From: Alphaproteobacteria bacterium
GTDB taxonomy: Bacteria; Pseudomonadota; Alphaproteobacteria; Bin95
DNA length: 64,000 nt
Direction: 5' to 3'
NCBI GenBank assembly: GCA_020638555.1
Contig: JACKII010000002.1
Location: 1,158,270 to 1,222,269, forward strand
A program made the position numbers and the translations under genes. Positions 34,895 to 42,312 of this stretch are shown here, one piece after another; positions within the stretch are counted from its first letter, which is position 1; every line of letters starts with the position of its first letter. The notes under the pieces are model-generated. The model worked only from the letters and a program-made list of their open reading frames with translations, did not search any database and was not told the DNA's origin.

Positions 34895-36265
34895 TCACCC
34901 CCACATCGGTGCGGACCAGCCGAGTTCGCGGGCCGGAAGATTCCAGCGCGCGGGTGCCCCCTCGACCGCAACCGGGAATAGCGGCCGCCGCGCCGGCCCC
35001 CAGTCGGTGGCCTCGATCCGAGCGTCCCAGTCCGCTTCGGTTTCCGCTGCCATGCCGTCGCCGGGCGTGCCGCGTTTCGAGCCGATCAAGAGGTGCGCCA
35101 CCCTTGCCAGCGACAGGCGGGCGGACCAGACGGTGCCCGTTTCCATCCGCTCGTTCAGGGCGTGCAAGACCGCGGCGGCCAGCAGATAGCCGGTCGCCAT
35201 GTCCAAAGCCTGCACCGGCAGCGGCGTCGGCTTCGCCGCCCCGCTGAGGCGCATGCCGTAGTCGGCAATGCCGCTCGACATCTGCACCAGGCTGTCGAAG
35301 CCGCGGCGGGTGGCCCAGGGGCCGGTCCAGCCATAGGCGTTCAGGGAGACGTCGATCAGGCCCGGCCGGATCGCCCACAGACGCTCGCCGCCATAGCCGA
35401 GCCGTTCCAATGCGTCGGCGCGATAGCCGTGCAGCAGCACATCGGCCTCGGCCAGCAGAGTCTCGAACACGCGCCGACCCTCCGGCGTTTTCAGGTCGAG
35501 CCGCGCACAACGCTTGCCGAGCGTCACCTCCGGCACCACGCCGGGCTCGTCCCAGTCCGGCGGGTCGATGCGCAGCAGGCCGGCGCCGTAGCCCGCCAGA
35601 AACCGCCCGGCGACCGGCCCGGCCAGGACGCGGGTCAGATCCAGGACTTTCAGCCCGGCCAGCGGCCGGTCGGCCGGCGCCTCGCGGCGACGCGGTGCGT
35701 GCTCGCCCCAGGCGCGCCAGTGCACCAGGGGCTCCGCGGCGACGGCCTGCCCCTGCGGATGCAAGGACCATTCGTGCAGGTCGTGCATCACCGCCGCACA
35801 GCCGCCCGCCGCGACCACGGCCCGTTCCAGATCTCGCGCCTCCCAGGTGGCCACCGCCGGTTCCAGGCTCGCCCGGTCGGCGTGGTCCCCCAGCACCGAG
35901 AGCGCCGCGGCGCGATGGTGCGGCGCGTTGGTGTGCAGGCGGATCCAGCGGTCCTTGGCGCGGTAGTCGCCGGCAATCGGGTCCCAGGCGGGCGGCATCT
36001 GCCAGCCCTGCGGCCGCACCGTCATGCCGAACCAGAACGAGGCCAGCCGCCGGTCCGCGGTCACCGCGGTCGGTTCGCCGGTCCGCAGGGTGCGGTGACG
36101 CGCCAGCATTTGCCCGGCCGCGCCCATGCTCGCCGCCGCCAGACCGCTGACATCGAACCAGGCGGGCAGGTCGCCGCTGCCGGTTTCGCCGAAGCGGACC
36201 CGAAGGCCGTCGCGTCCCGCCCGTGGGTAGGCCGCGAGGATGGAATCGAGAAGGCCGTGGGACAT
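34895..36265 (-). CDS. CaiB/BaiF-type CoA-transferase family III protein
   Basis: A 456-residue class III CoA-transferase. The core has PLAGLKVLDLTRVLAGPVAG near residue 200 and then LLRIDPPDWDEP. LGKRCARLDLKTPEGRRVF and RPGLIDVSLNAYGWTGPWAT are further family strands. The N-terminal 190 residues form an extra module that looks like a second, degenerate copy of the fold, as in the longer members. AGGAG lies about 9 bases before the ATG at 36265; a start at 36283 is possible. It is divergent from the HTH-citrate-synthase gene. Confidence 0.85.
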   Translation of the reverse strand: MSHGLLDSILAAYPRAGRDGLRVRFGETGSGDLPAWFDVSGLAAASMGAAGQMLARHRTLRTGEPTAVTADRRLASFWFGMTVRPQGWQMPPAWDPIAGDYRAKDRWIRLHTNAPHHRAAALSVLGDHADRASLEPAVATWEARDLERAVVAAGGCAAVMHDLHEWSLHPQGQAVAAEPLVHWRAWGEHAPRRREAPADRPLAGLKVLDLTRVLAGPVAGRFLAGYGAGLLRIDPPDWDEPGVVPEVTLGKRCARLDLKTPEGRRVFETLLAEADVLLHGYRADALERLGYGGERLWAIRPGLIDVSLNAYGWTGPWATRRGFDSLVQMSSGIADYGMRLSGAAKPTPLPVQALDMATGYLLAAAVLHALNERMETGTVWSARLSLARVAHLLIGSKRGTPGDGMAAETEADWDARIEATDWGPARRPLFPVAVEGAPARWNLPARELGWSAPMWG

Positions 36266-36323
36266 GACCGAGGGCTCCTTCATGCGTCGGCCGACAGGGA
36301 ATTCGCTTCTGGACAAACGGTCA

Positions 36324-36337
36324 ATCTTGATCAAGAT
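36324..36337. promoter_or_regulatory. Perfect 14-bp palindrome, candidate operator
   Basis: ATCTTGATCAAGAT is an exact palindrome in the 79-bp gap between the divergent CoA transferase and the HTH-citrate-synthase genes. It ends 7 bases before the ATG at 36345 and overlaps GATAAT, a possible -10 box. A dimeric regulator could bind here to control one or both genes. Confidence 0.5.
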
Positions 36338-36344
36338 AATCAAT

Positions 36345-37496
36345 ATGAAAAATGAATCCGACCCCGCCCATTGCATTGCCACCGCGGCCGAGGTCTGCAA
36401 GACGCTCGGCATCAGCCGCGACACGCTTTACGCCTATGTGAGCCGCGGCCTGCTGCGCGCCGCCCCGCATCCGAGCGACCGACGGCGGAGCCTCTACGAC
36501 CATCGCGATGTCGAGATGTTGCGGGCGCGCAAGCACCGTGGCCGCTCGCGCCGGGCGGTGGCGGAATCGACCATCAACTGGGGCGAGCCGATCCTCACCT
36601 CGAAGATCACGCGCATTGCCGACGGCCATTACCATTATCGCGGCCGGGATGCGGTCGAATTCGCCAGTCGTGCGTCCCTGGAGGACGCTCTGGCCTTGCT
36701 GGCGGAGGTGCAGCCGAGGGCGCCGGTGCGCCTGCCCGCGGACTGGCGGATTCCCGATTACCGCCTGCCGTTCGACCGTGTCCTCGGCATGCTGACGGCG
36801 GAGGCGGTGGCTGGCCGCGTTGGCGACGGCCGACCACGGGCGGCGCAGTTGCTGCGGCTGGCGGCGTTGAGCGCAGCGGGGCAGGGCGGTGGCGATCATC
36901 CCGACCGGCCGATGCACGAGCTTCTGGCCCGCGCCTGGTCGAACCGACCCGAGGCCGCGGACGCGATCCGCTCTGCCCTGGTGCTCTCGGCCGATCATGA
37001 GTTGAACGCGTCCGCCTATGCCGCACGGGTCGCGGCGTCCGCCGGGGCCTCCCTGCCGGCCTCCCTGTTGGTGGGGGTTGCGACGCTCTCGGGCAATCGC
37101 CATGGCGGCATCACCGCGCGCTGCCGCGACTGGGTGATGGCCATGGCCGGGCCGAACCCGCCGGACTGGCGGCAAAGCGTGACGGACGATCCGGCGCCGC
37201 CGCCGGGCTTCGGCCATCCGCTCTATCCGGATGGCGACCCGCGGGCGAAGGCCCTGTTGCGGCTGTTTCCGGAGGCGGACACCTGGCACGCCATCGCCGC
37301 CGACGTGCAGGCCCTGACCGGGCACCACCCGACCATCGATTTCGGCCTGGCCCTGGTCGAGTGCGAGCTGGGCCTGCCGGAAGGCGCGGGCATGGCGATT
37401 TTCGCGGTGGGCCGCATGGCCGGCTGGACCGCCCACATTTTCGAGCAGCGTCGCACCGGCCAGATCATCCGCCCCCGCGCCGCCAGCGAGGAGTAA
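36345..37496 (+). CDS. Citrate-synthase-family protein with N-terminal helix-turn-helix domain
   Basis: A 383-residue fusion. Residues 8-65 form a MerR/excisionase-type winged HTH (TAAEVCKTLGISRDTLYAYV, then SDRRRSLYDHRDVEMLRARK). The rest is citrate synthase-like: SGNRHGGITARC near 260 (first catalytic His), GFGHPLYPDGDPRA near 297 (second His and CoA-binding Arg), and a later Asp region HPTIDFGLALVECELG with FAVGRMAGWTAHIFEQ. The catalytic residues appear intact. The DNA-binding module suggests a metabolite- or CoA-responsive regulator, or a moonlighting enzyme. The ATG at 36345 has a weak Shine-Dalgarno. Confidence 0.85.
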   Translation: MKNESDPAHCIATAAEVCKTLGISRDTLYAYVSRGLLRAAPHPSDRRRSLYDHRDVEMLRARKHRGRSRRAVAESTINWGEPILTSKITRIADGHYHYRGRDAVEFASRASLEDALALLAEVQPRAPVRLPADWRIPDYRLPFDRVLGMLTAEAVAGRVGDGRPRAAQLLRLAALSAAGQGGGDHPDRPMHELLARAWSNRPEAADAIRSALVLSADHELNASAYAARVAASAGASLPASLLVGVATLSGNRHGGITARCRDWVMAMAGPNPPDWRQSVTDDPAPPPGFGHPLYPDGDPRAKALLRLFPEADTWHAIAADVQALTGHHPTIDFGLALVECELGLPEGAGMAIFAVGRMAGWTAHIFEQRRTGQIIRPRAASEE

Positions 37497-37502
37497 CCCG
37501 CT

Positions 37503-38666
37503 CTATTTGCGCGCGTACTGCACCGAGGCCCGGCCGACGGTTTCGCGGGCGATGATCATTTTCGAGACCTGGGCGGTGCCGTCGCCGATTTGCAGGCCCA
37601 GCACGTCGCGCATGCGCTGCTGGTGCGGCAGGTCCTTGGAATAGCCCAGATGGCCGTGCGTCAGCAGGCATTGCTGGATGGTGTCGGTCGCCAGCTTCGG
37701 CGCCCACCATTTGCACATGGCGGCTTCCTTGGTGTGCTCCATGCCCTGGTCGCGCAGCCACAGCGTCTTGTGGCAGAGCAGGCGCGCCGCCTGCAACTGG
37801 GTGTCGAACTCCGCCAGCGGGAAGGTGACGCCCTGGAATTCGGCGATGGGGCGACCGAAGGCCTGGCGTTCCAGCGTGTAGGGCCAGGTCTCGTCCAGGC
37901 TCGCCTGGGCCGAGCCGATGCACATCAGGCCGATCAACGCGCGCGAGTAGTCGAAGCCCTGCATCACCTGGGTGAAGCCGCCGCCCTCGTTGCCCACCAT
38001 GCTGTGCGCCGGCACGCGCACGTCCTCGAACCAGATCGAGCCGCGGCCGACGGCGCAGGTGCCGAGGTCGTTGTAGGCCGAGCGGGTCACGCCCGGGCTG
38101 TGCAGGTCGACCAGAAACGCCGTGACGCCGCGGGCGCCGTCCTCGACCGCGCCGGTGCGGGCGGCGACCAGACAATGGTCCGCCTGCGCCGCCGACGAGA
38201 TCGAGGCCTTCTCGCCGTTCAGGATGAAATGGTCGCCGTCGCGCCGGGCGCGCAGGATCAGATTGGCGGCGTCGGTGCCGCCGCGCGGCTCGGTCAGGCC
38301 GAGGGCGATCATCAGGCTGCCGTCGATGTATTGCGGCAGCACCTCCGCGGCGACATCGGGCTTGGCATGGCGGGCGACGACGCCGGCGCACAGCATGGTC
38401 AGCAACTGCACGTAGGAGACCGAAAGATCGCCATAGCCGATTTCCTCGATCAGCACGCCGGCGGTGAGGCCATCGACGCCCAGGCCGCCGAACTGCTCCG
38501 GCAGGTCCGGCGCGATCAGGCCCAGCGCTCCCATCTCGGCCACCATCGCCCGGTCGAACCGGCCTTCGGCCTCGCGGGTCTGGTAGTGCGGCAGCAGCTT
38601 CTCGCGGGCATAGCGGCGGGCGGTTTCCTGAAGGGCGCGCTGGTCTTCGGTGAGGCCGAAATACAT
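37503..38666 (-). CDS. Acyl-CoA dehydrogenase (cyclohexanecarboxyl-CoA-type)
   Basis: A 387-residue FAD dehydrogenase beginning MYFGLTEDQRALQETARRYA. FAD and substrate segments are ALGLTEPRGGTDAANLILRA near residue 125 and FILNGEKASISSAAQADHCL. The C-terminal region has HLGYSKDLPHQQRMRDVLGL and IGDGTAQVSKMIIAR. The LTEPRGGTDAA form resembles enzymes acting on cyclic or branched acyl-CoA. The start at 38666 is chosen because the longer frame lacks similarity. It converges on the HTH-citrate-synthase gene with 6 bp between them. Confidence 0.9.
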   Translation of the reverse strand: MYFGLTEDQRALQETARRYAREKLLPHYQTREAEGRFDRAMVAEMGALGLIAPDLPEQFGGLGVDGLTAGVLIEEIGYGDLSVSYVQLLTMLCAGVVARHAKPDVAAEVLPQYIDGSLMIALGLTEPRGGTDAANLILRARRDGDHFILNGEKASISSAAQADHCLVAARTGAVEDGARGVTAFLVDLHSPGVTRSAYNDLGTCAVGRGSIWFEDVRVPAHSMVGNEGGGFTQVMQGFDYSRALIGLMCIGSAQASLDETWPYTLERQAFGRPIAEFQGVTFPLAEFDTQLQAARLLCHKTLWLRDQGMEHTKEAAMCKWWAPKLATDTIQQCLLTHGHLGYSKDLPHQQRMRDVLGLQIGDGTAQVSKMIIARETVGRASVQYARK

Positions 38667-38737
38667 GGGACTGGCTCGTTTTTGATTGGAGGCAGGGTCT
38701 GTTCTCGCAACCCGCACGTCGGCGATCAATCACAAAA

Positions 38738-38765
38738 AAGAGCGGCTCCATGGAGCCGCTTCTCC
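38738..38765 (-). terminator. Rho-independent terminator of PEP-CTERM gene 1
   Basis: The exact palindrome AGCGGCTCCATGGAGCCGCT (38742-38761) is followed on the minus strand by CTTTTTTG. It lies about 29 bases after the stop at 38790, so the gene is probably monocistronic. Confidence 0.75.
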
Positions 38766-38789
38766 GGAACAACGGCCGGCAGATCAGTA

Positions 38790-39401
38790 TCAAGCGTTCC
38801 GACGACGCCTCTGCAGCACGGCGCCGCAGGCCAACACGCCCAGGCCCATGGCCCCCAGCGTGGCGGGTTCGTTCACGGCTTGATCGTCCGGACCAGGGTG
38901 AACCGCGCCGCTGCCGAAAAGAGAGACATGCGAGATTGACCCCTGGCCGGCAAAGAAGTTCCTGGCCTCGATGGTTTCCTTGCCGTCCCAAAGGAACTCG
39001 TGCGTCAGATCGAACAGATACCAATTGGGGGATGCGTTGCCGTCCTTGATCAGGAGCCAAGCCGTCGGGCCGACGATCAAACCGCTGCCATAGGTGATGG
39101 TGGCGTAGGTCGGATGGCTATCCGTGTGGGAAAACACGGTTTCGTAGCTTCCGGCCAAGGTCTTTTCTTCTCCGCTGGAGACGTTGTCCTTGTAGAACTC
39201 TGTCCCGACGTCGATGCCCATCTGATCGATGGCTGCGAGGATCTGAGAAGTGCCGTTCTCGTCGCCCGAAGCCGCGATGTCGGTGGGAGAGAGTGTGGCT
39301 GCGTCGATGACCAGGGCCTGCGCCCCTTGCGACAGGACTGCCCCGAACAGGATTACGCCCACCCCGACCGTTCGGAGAGCGCGAATTCCGAAACTATACA
39401 T
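38790..39401 (-). CDS. PEP-CTERM sorting-domain protein 1
   Basis: A 203-residue exported protein. It has a signal peptide (MYSFGIRALRTVGVGVILFG) with an AQA-type cleavage near residue 29. The C-terminus is a PEP-CTERM sorting tag: NEPATLGAMGLGVLACGAVL followed by RRRR. The body is shared with the third PEP-CTERM gene (41114-41734): both have GAQALVID, LAGSYET, IVGPTAWLL, KDGN and GxISHVSLFGSG. PEP-CTERM proteins are processed by an exosortase and are usually linked to exopolysaccharide. No exosortase is in this window. Confidence 0.82.
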   Translation of the reverse strand: MYSFGIRALRTVGVGVILFGAVLSQGAQALVIDAATLSPTDIAASGDENGTSQILAAIDQMGIDVGTEFYKDNVSSGEEKTLAGSYETVFSHTDSHPTYATITYGSGLIVGPTAWLLIKDGNASPNWYLFDLTHEFLWDGKETIEARNFFAGQGSISHVSLFGSGAVHPGPDDQAVNEPATLGAMGLGVLACGAVLQRRRRNA

Positions 39402-39941
39402 TTCAATCTCCTGATCGCCCCCAAGACCCTATGGAGGACCTTGGTCCGAGAAGCACGCTTCCCCAACGGAAGCGTATCGGCGTAAGTATCGTTAGTATGG
39501 TACGTGAATCAAATTCAAAATGTTCAATTGCAAGTGGTAAACAAGTGGTGTTGCGCCAAAATGGGAGAAATTAAGGCAAAAATATGAAACAAGATCTCTG
39601 TAAATCTGCTATGGTAAGCGGTAGAATTTTCTGACTTTTGGGGGAAATATCCTGCGGTTTGCGAGGTATTTCGTCCTGTATATTTGTGTTAAATGGGGCG
39701 GCAATGGGGTGTTGCGTATGAGCCGTGCCTTTGTTCGATCCCGACAACAGCGGCAGTCGTCCCTTCGGGAGAGGGACCGCGCGTGCGGTTTCGGAACCGG
39801 GGCGGCGCGGGATCGGGGCGCGGGCCGTTCGCTCTGGTCCGCAACGAAATCAACCCCGCCGAATGCCGGCGGGGTTGGTCAGCGGACTCGGGACAGCCGC
39901 CAGGGGCTGCCATTGCGCTGGAAGTCAGAATGGGCCCGACG
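39402..39941. other. AT-rich upstream region of PEP-CTERM gene 1 and tail of gene 2
   Basis: A 540-bp stretch without a supported gene. From 39480 to 39690 it is visibly AT-rich against the GC-rich background. A leader hairpin lies at 39455-39475 (ACGCTTCC and GGAAGCGT, 5-base loop), about 55 bases before gene 1. A terminator for gene 2 is at 39852-39876. The GC-rich open frames across 39700-39940 look like chance frames. Confidence 0.5.
39852..39876 (-). terminator. Terminator of PEP-CTERM gene 2
   Basis: The arms AACCCCGCCG and CGGCGGGGTT pair exactly over 10 bp with a 5-base loop. On the minus strand TTGATTT follows. The stem is 66 bases after the stop codon at 39942. Confidence 0.65.
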
Positions 39942-40610
39942 TTACGCAGCCTTGCGGCGGCGGATCAGGCCCAGACCCACAACACCCAGGCTGAGGGCGG
40001 CCAGAGTGCCCGGTTCGGACACTTGCGAGTTGGCGCCGGCGCAATTCTGGTTGCAGACGCCGCCAAAGCGGGGCTGGATCAGGTCGACGAGTTCGGAGGC
40101 CTGGGGATCGAGCGATTCAATCGAGCCGCCCACGATCACCAGGCTGTCGAGCGGGTCGCTGAAGGCCAGGGCACGGTTCTGACCGTTGCCTTTCAGGGCC
40201 ACCTCCCAGATATACGTGTCGTTGGTGGACGTATTGAGGGTGATCCTGTAGTTGCCGTCATTGTTGACGTCCGGGTTCAACTCCAGACGCCGCACCCCTT
40301 CGGACAGCAGGAACGAAAGGCCGGACGTGAGGCCGTCATCGGCCGCGATCCCCGCCTGGCCACCGCCCGTCACCCGGAGAAGCTCGTCATTGATGGCTTT
40401 AAAGGTGATGGTGTTGGTGCCGGAGGAATTCAGGGTGAACGAGATCTCGAACCCCGTGTCCCCCGTTGCGGGCGTGGTCAGCGCGGGAGTGACGCCTGCC
40501 GGGTTCAGCGTCCCGGTGGCTCCCGATATCACCGTTCGGTCGGTATCCAGCAGGAGCGTGGCCTGGCTCGGCGCGGACGCTCCGATCGCCGCGACGGCCA
40601 CAAGGGCCAA
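39942..40610 (-). CDS. PEP-CTERM sorting-domain protein 2, apparent nonsense codon at position 2
   Basis: The C-terminus SEPGTLAALSLGVVGLGLI followed by RRRKAA is a PEP-CTERM tag. The body is an Asn/Thr-rich beta protein unlike the other two. The natural start appears to be the ATG at 40655, which has AAGGAAGGAG upstream just as the third gene does. There the reading is ATG TAA, then an unbroken frame encoding a normal signal peptide (AKTKWPGRARGALLALVAVA). The neighbours read ATG TAT at the same place. From the first in-frame start after the stop (TTG, 40610) the signal peptide loses its positively charged end. The gene may be silenced by one mutation. Confidence 0.72.
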   Translation of the reverse strand: MALVAVAAIGASAPSQATLLLDTDRTVISGATGTLNPAGVTPALTTPATGDTGFEISFTLNSSGTNTITFKAINDELLRVTGGGQAGIAADDGLTSGLSFLLSEGVRRLELNPDVNNDGNYRITLNTSTNDTYIWEVALKGNGQNRALAFSDPLDSLVIVGGSIESLDPQASELVDLIQPRFGGVCNQNCAGANSQVSEPGTLAALSLGVVGLGLIRRRKAA

Positions 40611-40839
40611 CAGCGCCCCTCGTGCCCGACCTGGCCATTTGGTTTTTGCTTACATGGTTCAAACTCCTTCCTTGAACAGTCAGTCCGTTCCCGAAGGCGG
40701 AGCGCGCCATTGGTTGTTTGTGCTTGCGCATGCCCTCGGCGCCTCGCGTGACAACCGGTGGCTGCCACTTGAGGCGAAATGCACCCAACCATGGTGCATA
40801 TTTGTGTATAGGCATAAACGCGCAGGCGTGGCAAGGGAA

Positions 40840-40853
40840 ATTGTATATACAAT
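40840..40853. promoter_or_regulatory. Perfect AT-rich palindrome upstream of PEP-CTERM gene 2
   Basis: ATTGTATATACAAT is an exact 14-bp palindrome about 185 bases before the gene 2 start. A close variant, ATTGTATATATTGC on the minus strand, lies upstream of gene 3 at 41897-41910, so it may be a shared regulator site. Confidence 0.4.
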
Positions 40854-41057
40854 GCGATTTGCAACCATTGACTTCAAATTAATTGCGTTAACATTGTAAG
40901 TTTGTAAAAGTCGTAATTCGATAGAATTAATTGGAGTGAATCTAAAGAGGTGAATGCGCGATCCGATGAATCGGCTTGGTCGCATATGGCGCTCGGGCAA
41001 TGCCGCATGGCGCTGGATACGCGGTCGAGGATCGACTTGCATGGCACTTGCGCGACC

Positions 41058-41086
41058 AAAAAAAAGCGGCTCCGAAGAGCCGCTTT
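41058..41086 (-). terminator. Rho-independent terminator of PEP-CTERM gene 3
   Basis: The arms AAAGCGGCTC and GAGCCGCTTT (41063-41086) enclose CGAA. On the minus strand eight T residues follow the stem. It lies 28 bases after the stop at 41114 and is the strongest terminator in the window. Confidence 0.85.
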
Positions 41087-41113
41087 CCCAATCCGGGATG
41101 GGATCGGTGTGGG

Positions 41114-41734
41114 TCAGCCGCGACGCCGACGGGCGACGAAGCCCAGGGCCACCATGGTCGAACCGAGAAGGCCGAGCGTTGCCGGCTCACTGACCGGCGG
41201 GTTGTCCGGCGGAGGATCGATCGGGCCGCTGCCGAACAGAGAGACATGCGAGATCGCTCCCTGGTTCGGCCAGAAGTTTTCGGCATAGATCGTATCAACA
41301 CCGTCCCAGCCGAGAGCGGTCAGATTGTACAGATACCAAGCGGGATCGTGGTTGCCGTCCTTGACCAGTAGCCATGCGGTTGGGCCAACGATCTGGCCAC
41401 CGACGTAAGTGATGGTGGCGTCCATCGGATCCGACGCGGTGTTGGCGAACGTCGTTTCATAGCTGCCGGCCAACGAGCCGACCTCCGGGCCGCCGACATT
41501 CTGTTTGTACAGTTCCGTCGCTGATCCAATGGTACCGGCGATGTCCAACAGGATTTGCGCATTGCCCGTGTTCGTACCCGTAAGATCTGGGGCATCGACC
41601 GCAGGATCGATCACCAGAGCCTGCGCGCCTTGCGACATTACCGCGGAGATCAGCACGGCGCCAAAGACGGCCATGAGTCGTCTCGGTGCAAGAGCCCGCG
41701 GCATCACCCCGGGCAATCTACTCTTCAGATACAT
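41114..41734 (-). CDS. PEP-CTERM sorting-domain protein 3
   Basis: A 206-residue exported protein. The start is the ATG at 41734 (MYLKSRLPGVMPRALAPRRL), with AAGGAAGGAG upstream. A TTG further out would include the Shine-Dalgarno and is rejected. The signal peptide ends at SQGAQA. The tag is VSEPATLGLLGSTMVALGFV followed by ARRRR. The body is a paralogue of gene 1: LAGSYETTF, IVGPTAWLLVKDGN, WYLYNLT and ISHVSLFGSG are common. The function is unknown. Divergence outside these blocks suggests an old duplication. Confidence 0.85.
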   Translation of the reverse strand: MYLKSRLPGVMPRALAPRRLMAVFGAVLISAVMSQGAQALVIDPAVDAPDLTGTNTGNAQILLDIAGTIGSATELYKQNVGGPEVGSLAGSYETTFANTASDPMDATITYVGGQIVGPTAWLLVKDGNHDPAWYLYNLTALGWDGVDTIYAENFWPNQGAISHVSLFGSGPIDPPPDNPPVSEPATLGLLGSTMVALGFVARRRRG

Positions 41735-42312
41735 ACTACCGACTCCTTCCTTCAAAGGTCAGCTTTCACGGCCCGCACCCGACAGGCCATTTCGGACATT
41801 TGTTGAAGCCGACGTCCCCTTACCCCCGTGGGCGGTGATCTTTGCGAGGCGTGCCGCACTCGGGCGAATGTGCGATTTGTATGTATGCACAAGTAAGCAA
41901 TATATACAATAAAATTTGGATAAAAATACATAAATAGATAATGTATTACCGTAAATTGGAGTGATTGCGAACTGGTAATACAGTAGGTATTACTAAAAAT
42001 GAGACCTTGTTTCTTAAATTCTACTGTATGTTGTGTAGCCATACGCTAATATGGTTATCGGGCCGGATGAACCGGGAGCCAGACAGAAGCCCGAGCGTTC
42101 GGCTTGTCCGTCTAAGGTGTTCTGTCATGCGCGCGGCCCGGCCTGTGTGTGCTTCCCCATGCCGTTCCGCCCCGAGGCGCGAGCGGGCGAAGCCAGGGGC
42201 GGATTTTGGGGCGATGGGTCCGGTACGGCGGCGAAGCCGACGACGTCCGCGCTCGGGGTGCATAAGCGGCGGGGGCGGGCCCCAGGGTGCGTGCCGCCCG
42301 GAACGACGCAGG
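41735..42312. other. Intergenic region upstream of PEP-CTERM gene 3
   Basis: A 578-bp stretch without a supported gene. The part at 41880-42040 is strongly AT-rich, with the partial palindrome at 41897-41910 and AATTGGAGTGA at 41954-41964. From 42043 to 42312 it turns sharply GC-rich, marking the edge of the PEP-CTERM island. An 80-codon frame there (42021-42263, minus) is not convincing. Confidence 0.5.

Larger units (their letters stand above)
40656..41113. other. AT-rich upstream region of PEP-CTERM gene 2
   Basis: A 458-bp stretch without a gene. It holds the exact palindrome ATTGTATATACAAT (40840-40853). It also holds an inverted repeat with arms ATGCACC and GGTGCAT (40779-40799) and AATTGGAGTGA at 40929-40939, which recurs upstream of gene 3. 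The terminator of gene 3 closes it at 41058-41086. Confidence 0.5.

Noticed and set aside
33340..34971. A 543-codon minus-strand frame over an acyl-CoA dehydrogenase and the repeat region
   Set aside because: It is opposite a clear plus-strand gene, and its N-terminal part is a translation of the family 1 repeat.
41760..41900. Sigma-54 promoter upstream of PEP-CTERM gene 3
   Set aside because: A GGCACG-CCTC-GC stretch looked similar, but the spacing between GG and GC is 8 instead of 10 bases.
42021..42263. An 80-codon frame at the edge of the PEP-CTERM island
   Set aside because: Arg-rich, no family features and no good ribosome-binding site; left as intergenic.
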